A stretch of DNA of 8,819 nucleotides from Lysobacterales bacterium (GTDB lineage Bacteria > Pseudomonadota > Gammaproteobacteria > Xanthomonadales > Xanthomonadaceae), in NCBI GenBank assembly GCA_020442545.1, contig JAGRJX010000289.1:1-8819 (forward strand), given 5' to 3'. A model generated the notes under the pieces. It ran no database searches and was not told the origin of the DNA. It worked only from the letters and a program-made list of their open reading frames with translations. Shown piece by piece: positions 4,950 through 8,819 of the stretch; the first letter of the stretch is position 1; each line of letters opens with the position of its first letter. A program made the translations under genes and the position numbers.

Positions 4950-7757
4950 TCACTGCACGGGCATACCATGGCGCCGCAGGCGTTGCAGGAGCGCCAGAAC
5001 CCGCCAGTCTTCGCTGTCGCGCCGCCGGGAAAGTGCGTCCAGCTCGGCTGCCAGCGCTTCCTCGGAGACCCCGTCGTGCCGGCTCCTTCTGGATGCCAGC
5101 CAGCGCAGCGCCGCCAGCTGCACACGGGATTGCGTCACTCGCCAGTCGTCCCCGTCGAGCAACGCAGCGCGCAGCTCGAGCGCGGCCTGTGCGTGGGTGA
5201 TCGCGCGTGCCAGGTCATCGACTTCGAGCCCTTGCCAGGCCAGCCAATAGTGCGAGTCAGCCACATACGGATGACGCCCGTCGCCCTGTGCTCGACGCGC
5301 CGCCAGTGCCGACTCCAGCCATTGCAACGCCTGCGCCGGACGCCCGACTTCCAGCAGCGCTCGCCCGTCCAGATGATTAATGTAGGCGCGGATCCGGTGC
5401 CCGTCCGGAAGCGCATCAGCCAGTGGCCGAGCCCGGTCGAGCCAGTGCCGTGCATCGTCATGTCGGCCACGATCAAGCGCCAGCAGCGCGAGATTGCCAA
5501 GGCTTCCGACGATACCCGGGTGTCCGGAATCGAATGCGCGCTGATTTAGGGACAGGGCCTGACGGTAGTGGGCTTCCGCTTCGTCGAAGCGTCCGGTTTC
5601 GTGCAGCGCCAGCGCGAGGTTTGTGTGCGAAAGGCCAAGCGTGGGGCTGTCCCCGCCCAACAGCTCGCGCTTCATGTCCAGGGCGCGGCGGCCGAGGTCG
5701 ATTGCCCGGTCTGCGTCTCCCGCGTCATAGGCAAGTGCCGCCATCGCTTCAAGGGTTTCTGCCACGCGAGGGTGGCGCTCGCCATAGACGGCCTGTCGCT
5801 GCTGCAGCGCCTTGGCATACTCCATACGTGCACCCGCATGGCGTCCCTGACGATGCAGCGCAGTGCCGATGGCGTAGTGGGCGCGTGCAATCTGGTGATG
5901 AGGCGCCTCGAAAGCGTCTTCATAGCGATCCAATGCCTGCCGATAGTAGCGCTCCGCCGTCGGCAGTTCGCCCCGTCCCCAGGCCAGGGCGCCCAGACGG
6001 ATGTCGGCATCCGCGGCCAGCTCGGGCGCCGCCTGCTGCGTGCTGACCCCCTCCAGCTCGACCGCTGCCGAGTCCAGCCGCCCCAGCGACTGCAGGATGG
6101 CCGCCAGCTTCAAGTGCGCCCGCCAGGCCACAGCATCTCCCGGAACCGACGGGCTGCCCGCCGATGCTTGCAGGCTTGCCAGTGCGGCGCGCTGCAACTG
6201 CTCGGCTTGCGCATGTTTGCCCTGCTCCTGCGCCACGGTCGCGAGGCCTTCCAGGGCCCGGGCCTGCGCTGCCGGGTGCGTACGCAGGGCCTGGAAGAGC
6301 GTTTCGGCGTCCTGCAGTTCCCCCGTGTGAAGCAGCGCGTCTGCGACCACCAGCTGGAGCTGTTCGCGCAGCGCCGGGTCATCAATCCCTTCAAGCCGTG
6401 CGGCCCCCTTGCGGAGCAGGTCTGCTGCACTGACCGACCGGCCAGACTGCTGTTCGGGGTCGGTATCGGTAAATAGCGCGGCAAGAAATCCGGCCGCCTG
6501 CTCGGCACGCTGCGTCTGCGCCTGTGCCAGGGCCAGCGCGTCCCTCAGTTGCCGCCCCTGCAGTGCTAGCAGCACAATGCTGGCCAGCAGTGCCATGAGA
6601 GCAACGCCGATCACCGCAAACGGCGCGGGATGGCGGGCAATCGCGCTGCGCATCCGGTATCCGACCCCCTCGCCGCAGGCGATCAGTGGCCTTCTTTGCA
6701 GCCATCGCTCCACTTCCGCCGCGAGCGCGGCTGCTGATGCATAGCGCAACTCGGGCTCCGGTTGCAGGGCCTTCGAAAGAATGGCGTTCAGCTCGCTTCG
6801 GCGAAACCGGCCGAGCGGCGCAAGCGGTCCCGCTTTGCGACGCGGCAGCGATTGCACCCCGGCATCGATGCGGGCAAGCCGCTGTTCGACCGTGGCTTCG
6901 GTACCACCAGACATCGGCGCCCCGGTCAGCAGCCAATGGAGCAATACGCCCAGAGCAAACACATCGCTTGCCGTGGTGACGGCCTCGCCACGCAGCTGCT
7001 CCGGGCTGGCGAATGCGGGCGTCAGGCGCGCCACGCCATCACCGGGAGCACCGGCGATGCCAAAATCGATCAGCTTCGGCGCCTCGTCGCGGGTCACCAG
7101 CACATTCGATGGCTTGAGGTCCCGATGCACGATCAGGCTGCGGTGTGCGTGGTGCACAGCGCGACAGACCAGGACAAACAGGGCAAGCCGTTCCCCGATC
7201 GACGGATTGCGCTCTGCGATCCAGTCATCCAGGCGTCTGCCCTCCACATACTCCATCACCAGGAATGGACGGCCGTCGTCGCAGATGCCGCTGTCGTACA
7301 GCTGGGCAATGTGCGGATGTCGCAGCTTGGCCAGCGCGCGGCGTTCTGCGGCAAAGGCCTGCTCGTCTCCCGGCATGACATCAATCAGTTTGACCGCGGC
7401 AAGCTGCTCATAGTCGCCATCGCTGCGGGCCGCCAGATGGACTTCGGCCATGCCGCCATCACCCAGTCGGCGCGTCACATTCCAGGCACCGGGAATCACC
7501 GGCGGTGCGCTGTGCTGAAGCAGGGACAGCGCGGGGCGATCCAGAGGCGAGTCGCCTTGCTCGTGGGCGCCAAGCATGCACAGCACTTCGTCCAGCACGC
7601 GGGCCGAAGCAGGATCAGACAGCACCCCGCGCACCCATTCCACCCGTCCTGGCCGGGGCCGATCCAGCGCGTCGTGGAACACCGTCCACACGCGATCCCA
7701 GTCCAGGCCCTCGCCTGGAGCACAGTAACCCCGACTGCCGCTCCTCGCGTCGTTCAT
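4950..7757 (-). CDS. Membrane-anchored Ser/Thr protein kinase with TPR sensor region
   Basis: 935 residues. Residues 1-90 are a helical N-terminal extension (WDRVWTVFHDALD, VLDEVLCMLGAHE) often seen in such kinases. The Hanks-type kinase domain spans about 93-355: glycine loop LGDGGMAEVHLA (98-109), ATP lysine K123 (AAVKLI), helix-C glutamate E138, catalytic loop HRDLKPSN (211-218, base D213), metal-binding DFG (231-233), activation-loop T246 and SPE (251-253). All catalytic residues are present, so it should be active. A single transmembrane helix lies near 379-399 (FAVIGVALMALLASIVLLAL). A coiled-coil linker (QAQTQRAEQAAGFLAALF) leads to TPR-like repeats to about 880, including LAWGRGELPTAERYYRQAL, LAYDAGDADRAIDLGRRAL and LALHETGRFDEAEAHYRQAL. 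The expected topology is kinase in the cytoplasm and TPRs in the periplasm. It is divergent from the ECF sigma gene, its most likely partner. The ATG at 7757 has a modest ribosome binding site (GGATGAG, 8 bases upstream). Confidence 0.94.
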   Translation of the reverse strand: MNDARSGSRGYCAPGEGLDWDRVWTVFHDALDRPRPGRVEWVRGVLSDPASARVLDEVLCMLGAHEQGDSPLDRPALSLLQHSAPPVIPGAWNVTRRLGDGGMAEVHLAARSDGDYEQLAAVKLIDVMPGDEQAFAAERRALAKLRHPHIAQLYDSGICDDGRPFLVMEYVEGRRLDDWIAERNPSIGERLALFVLVCRAVHHAHRSLIVHRDLKPSNVLVTRDEAPKLIDFGIAGAPGDGVARLTPAFASPEQLRGEAVTTASDVFALGVLLHWLLTGAPMSGGTEATVEQRLARIDAGVQSLPRRKAGPLAPLGRFRRSELNAILSKALQPEPELRYASAAALAAEVERWLQRRPLIACGEGVGYRMRSAIARHPAPFAVIGVALMALLASIVLLALQGRQLRDALALAQAQTQRAEQAAGFLAALFTDTDPEQQSGRSVSAADLLRKGAARLEGIDDPALREQLQLVVADALLHTGELQDAETLFQALRTHPAAQARALEGLATVAQEQGKHAQAEQLQRAALASLQASAGSPSVPGDAVAWRAHLKLAAILQSLGRLDSAAVELEGVSTQQAAPELAADADIRLGALAWGRGELPTAERYYRQALDRYEDAFEAPHHQIARAHYAIGTALHRQGRHAGARMEYAKALQQRQAVYGERHPRVAETLEAMAALAYDAGDADRAIDLGRRALDMKRELLGGDSPTLGLSHTNLALALHETGRFDEAEAHYRQALSLNQRAFDSGHPGIVGSLGNLALLALDRGRHDDARHWLDRARPLADALPDGHRIRAYINHLDGRALLEVGRPAQALQWLESALAARRAQGDGRHPYVADSHYWLAWQGLEVDDLARAITHAQAALELRAALLDGDDWRVTQSRVQLAALRWLASRRSRHDGVSEEALAAELDALSRRRDSEDWRVLALLQRLRRHGMPVQ

Positions 7758-7850
7758 GTGCCGTACTCATCCATCCGAACACCACCTTGCGACCCGTCGT
7801 GCGCAGGTGCAATACCTGATCATGCGACCAATACCGGCATACTGCGCCAC
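7758..7850. promoter_or_regulatory. Divergent promoter region of kinase and sigma factor genes
   Basis: These 93 bases hold the 5' ends of two divergent genes, so both promoters and any shared operator must lie here or inside the genes. A 7-base direct repeat CAATACC occurs at 7810-7816 and 7829-7835, spaced 19 bases start to start. A small inverted repeat CAGGT-GCAAT-ACCTG (7804-7818) overlaps the first copy. A CATACT at 7838-7843 resembles a -10 box but lies too close to the sigma ATG to give a leader of normal length. No clear sigma-70 -35/-10 pair was found, consistent with control by an alternative sigma such as the neighbouring one (inference). Confidence 0.45.
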
Positions 7851-8423
7851 ATGGATGACCGAATTACCCAGTTGCTTGTCCGGCTTGGTGAGGGCGACCC
7901 TGCCGCCCCCGAGCAGCTCATGACGGTGATTTACGAAGAACTGAAGGCGCGGGCGCGGACGTTGTCGGCGCGTGAATCCGGGCCGCTGACCCTGGGCACG
8001 ACCGGCCTGCTGCACGAAGGCTACCTGCGGCTGCTTGGTCATGGTCCGGCCCGCTTCGAGAACCGCCGTCACTTCTTTGCGGCGGCAGGCGAGGCCATGC
8101 GGCGCATCCTGATTGAGCGGGCCCGCAGCCTGTCGCGGCAAAAGCGTGGCGCCGGCGCCGAGCATGTGCCGCTGGACGCGGAGCCGGCGCACGACGGACC
8201 CAGCCCCGCGCAGGTGCTGGCGCTGGATCAGCTACTCGACCATCTGCAGGAAGTCGACGAAACGCTGGCCGCCGTGGTCAAACTTCGCTGGTTCGGAGGT
8301 TTGAGCGTCGGGGAAACGGCTGAAGCCCTGGACATGTCGCCGCGCAGCGTCAACCGTGCCTGGACCGCCGCGCGGGCATGGCTTGGCGCACGCAGTGCCG
8401 GGGACATCCGCCCGGTCGGATAA
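7851..8423 (+). CDS. ECF-type RNA polymerase sigma factor (TIGR02999/PF07638-like)
   Basis: 190 residues. Region 2 covers about 1-100: IYEELKARARTLSARE, then LLHEGYLRL (53-61, region 2.2) and RRHFFAAAGEAMRRILIERARS (72-93, regions 2.3-2.4, recognising the -10), followed by a basic QKRG. Region 4 covers about 126-178 with a helix-turn-helix (LRWFGGLSVGETAEALDMS, then SVNRAWTAARAWL) for the -35. This is the layout of the sigma family often found beside Ser/Thr kinases in Xanthomonadales, Planctomycetes and Acidobacteria. The acidic motif that opens region 2.2 in ordinary ECF sigmas (DAED-like) is GTTG here (49-52), with T50 and T51 as possible phosphorylation sites. No anti-sigma gene with a zinc-finger domain is present; the divergent kinase takes that position. 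MDDRITQLL is the only sensible ATG, as the frame upstream is antisense to the kinase gene. No good ribosome binding site precedes it, suggesting weak or leaderless translation. Confidence 0.93.
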   Translation: MDDRITQLLVRLGEGDPAAPEQLMTVIYEELKARARTLSARESGPLTLGTTGLLHEGYLRLLGHGPARFENRRHFFAAAGEAMRRILIERARSLSRQKRGAGAEHVPLDAEPAHDGPSPAQVLALDQLLDHLQEVDETLAAVVKLRWFGGLSVGETAEALDMSPRSVNRAWTAARAWLGARSAGDIRPVG

Positions 8424-8535
8424 CAATCGCGACCAAAGCCATTCCGACCAGTGGCGTCGGGCACCAGGCGGCTCCTCTTGCGTTGCCGGCGCGGCACATG
8501 GCGACACCGCAGGGCCGCTACTGCCGCTTCTCGGT

Positions 8536-8541
8536 TAGAAT
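8536..8541 (+). promoter_or_regulatory. Possible -10 element of the pyrH promoter
   Basis: TAGAAT within GGTTAGAATGCCGG matches the sigma-70 -10 consensus at four of six positions, including the key first T, second A and last T, and stands out in GC-rich surroundings. It lies about 38 bases before the pyrH start. No good -35 box is seen 17 bases upstream. Confidence 0.45.
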
Positions 8542-8567
8542 GCCGGCGTTTTGCCCGCCCTGCCGAC

Positions 8568-8571
8568 GGAG
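8568..8571 (+). promoter_or_regulatory. Ribosome binding site of pyrH
   Basis: GGAG lies 7 bases before the GTG at 8579-8581. It supports choosing this GTG rather than an internal ATG. Confidence 0.7.
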
Positions 8572-8578
8572 CCACGCC

Positions 8579-8819
8579 GTGAACGCCGACGCCATCAAGT
8601 ACCGCCGCATCCTCCTCAAACTCAGCGGCGAGGCCTTGATGGGCCAGGCCGACTACGGCATCGACCCGGCCGTGATCCAGCGCATGGCGCAGGAGATCAA
8701 GGAGGTCAGCGAGGCCGGCGTGCAGGTTGGTGTGGTCATCGGCGGCGGCAACATCTTCCGCGGTGAAGGCCTGGCTGCGTCTGGGATGGATCGCGTCGCC
8801 GCCGACAACATGGGCATGC
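8579..8819 (+). CDS. pyrH: UMP kinase, N-terminal fragment (3' end outside window)
   Basis: The frame from GTG 8579 gives 80 residues starting MNADAIKYRRILLKLSGEAL and running off the window after NMGM. KLSGEAL (14-20) is the phosphate-binding motif and VVIGGGNIFRG (52-62) the glycine-rich nucleotide-binding loop of bacterial UMP kinase (amino-acid kinase fold); GMDR (69-72) is also typical. The enzyme phosphorylates UMP to UDP with ATP in pyrimidine nucleotide synthesis, is hexameric and is normally inhibited by UTP and activated by GTP. It is usually next to tsf and upstream of frr; here the Rhs/kinase/sigma block separates it from tsf. The GTG start is supported by GGAG 7 bases upstream. 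The fragment is intact as far as it can be seen. Confidence 0.97.
   Translation, partial: MNADAIKYRRILLKLSGEALMGQADYGIDPAVIQRMAQEIKEVSEAGVQVGVVIGGGNIFRGEGLAASGMDRVAADNMGM

Larger units (their letters stand above)
8424..8578 (+). other. Intergenic region upstream of pyrH
   Basis: This 155-base gap lies between the sigma factor stop and the pyrH start, both on the + strand. I see no terminator hairpin with a U-run after the sigma gene, so read-through into pyrH is possible. A -10-like TAGAAT and a ribosome binding site near the right end suggest that pyrH has its own promoter. No small gene is convincing here; the short frames crossing it look like GC-rich noise. Confidence 0.6.

Noticed and set aside
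5568..6476. 302-aa and neighbouring + strand frames inside the kinase TPR region
   Set aside because: These are antisense shadows of the TPR coding sequence; the products lack motifs and the - strand gene is continuous and well supported.
6762..7850. Upstream extension of the sigma factor frame across the kinase gene (an apparent 553-aa protein)
   Set aside because: The added 363 residues are the antisense of the kinase catalytic domain and show no domain. The sigma homology begins at MDDRITQLL (7851), which fits the family's usual length of about 190 residues.
8424..8578. Small gene between the sigma factor and pyrH
   Set aside because: Short frames cross this region on both strands, but they extend into the flanking genes in other frames, have no ribosome binding site and resemble nothing.

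Overview
The window is high-GC chromosomal DNA, probably from a gammaproteobacterium, possibly of the Xanthomonadales/Lysobacterales lineage; that placement is an impression from the protein sequences, not a search. Both ends are housekeeping genes on the + strand: the last 45 codons of tsf (EF-Ts) at the left and the first 80 codons of pyrH (UMP kinase) at the right. In most gammaproteobacteria these lie side by side in an rpsB-tsf-pyrH-frr cluster. Here about 8.4 kb of accessory genes separates them. A strong rho-independent terminator follows tsf, and pyrH has its own ribosome binding site and a possible -10 element, so the two look transcriptionally independent.

The inserted block has four genes. 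Three are on the - strand, in transcription order: (1) a 935-aa membrane-anchored Ser/Thr protein kinase with a cytoplasmic N-terminal kinase domain, one transmembrane helix near residues 379-399 and a long TPR-type C-terminal region predicted to be periplasmic; (2) a tiny 80-aa exported protein with two YD repeats; (3) a 1432-aa exported Rhs/YD-repeat protein with a Sec signal peptide, a cysteine-containing N-terminal domain, a DUF6531-like segment, about 25 YD-type repeats, an RHS-associated core and a 214-aa variable C-terminus. Genes 2 and 3 overlap by ATGA. The fourth gene, on the + strand and divergent from the kinase across 93 bp, encodes a 190-aa ECF-type sigma factor of the TIGR02999/PF07638 kind.

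Working model (inference): the kinase and the sigma factor form a signalling pair in which the TPR region senses something in the periplasm and the kinase domain acts on the sigma factor, and the Rhs and mini-YD proteins are the likely output or the sensed partner. The sigma factor supports this: the acidic patch that usually opens region 2.2 in ECF sigmas is replaced by Gly-Thr-Thr-Gly, as expected if phosphothreonine supplies the negative charge. The precedent is the EcfP/PknT pair of Vibrio. The Rhs protein has no recognisable immunity gene behind its variable C-terminus, so it may be a surface or envelope protein rather than a classical polymorphic toxin.

No tRNA, rRNA, CRISPR, transposase, integrase or att site was seen. 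No gene-free stretch exceeds 155 bases.
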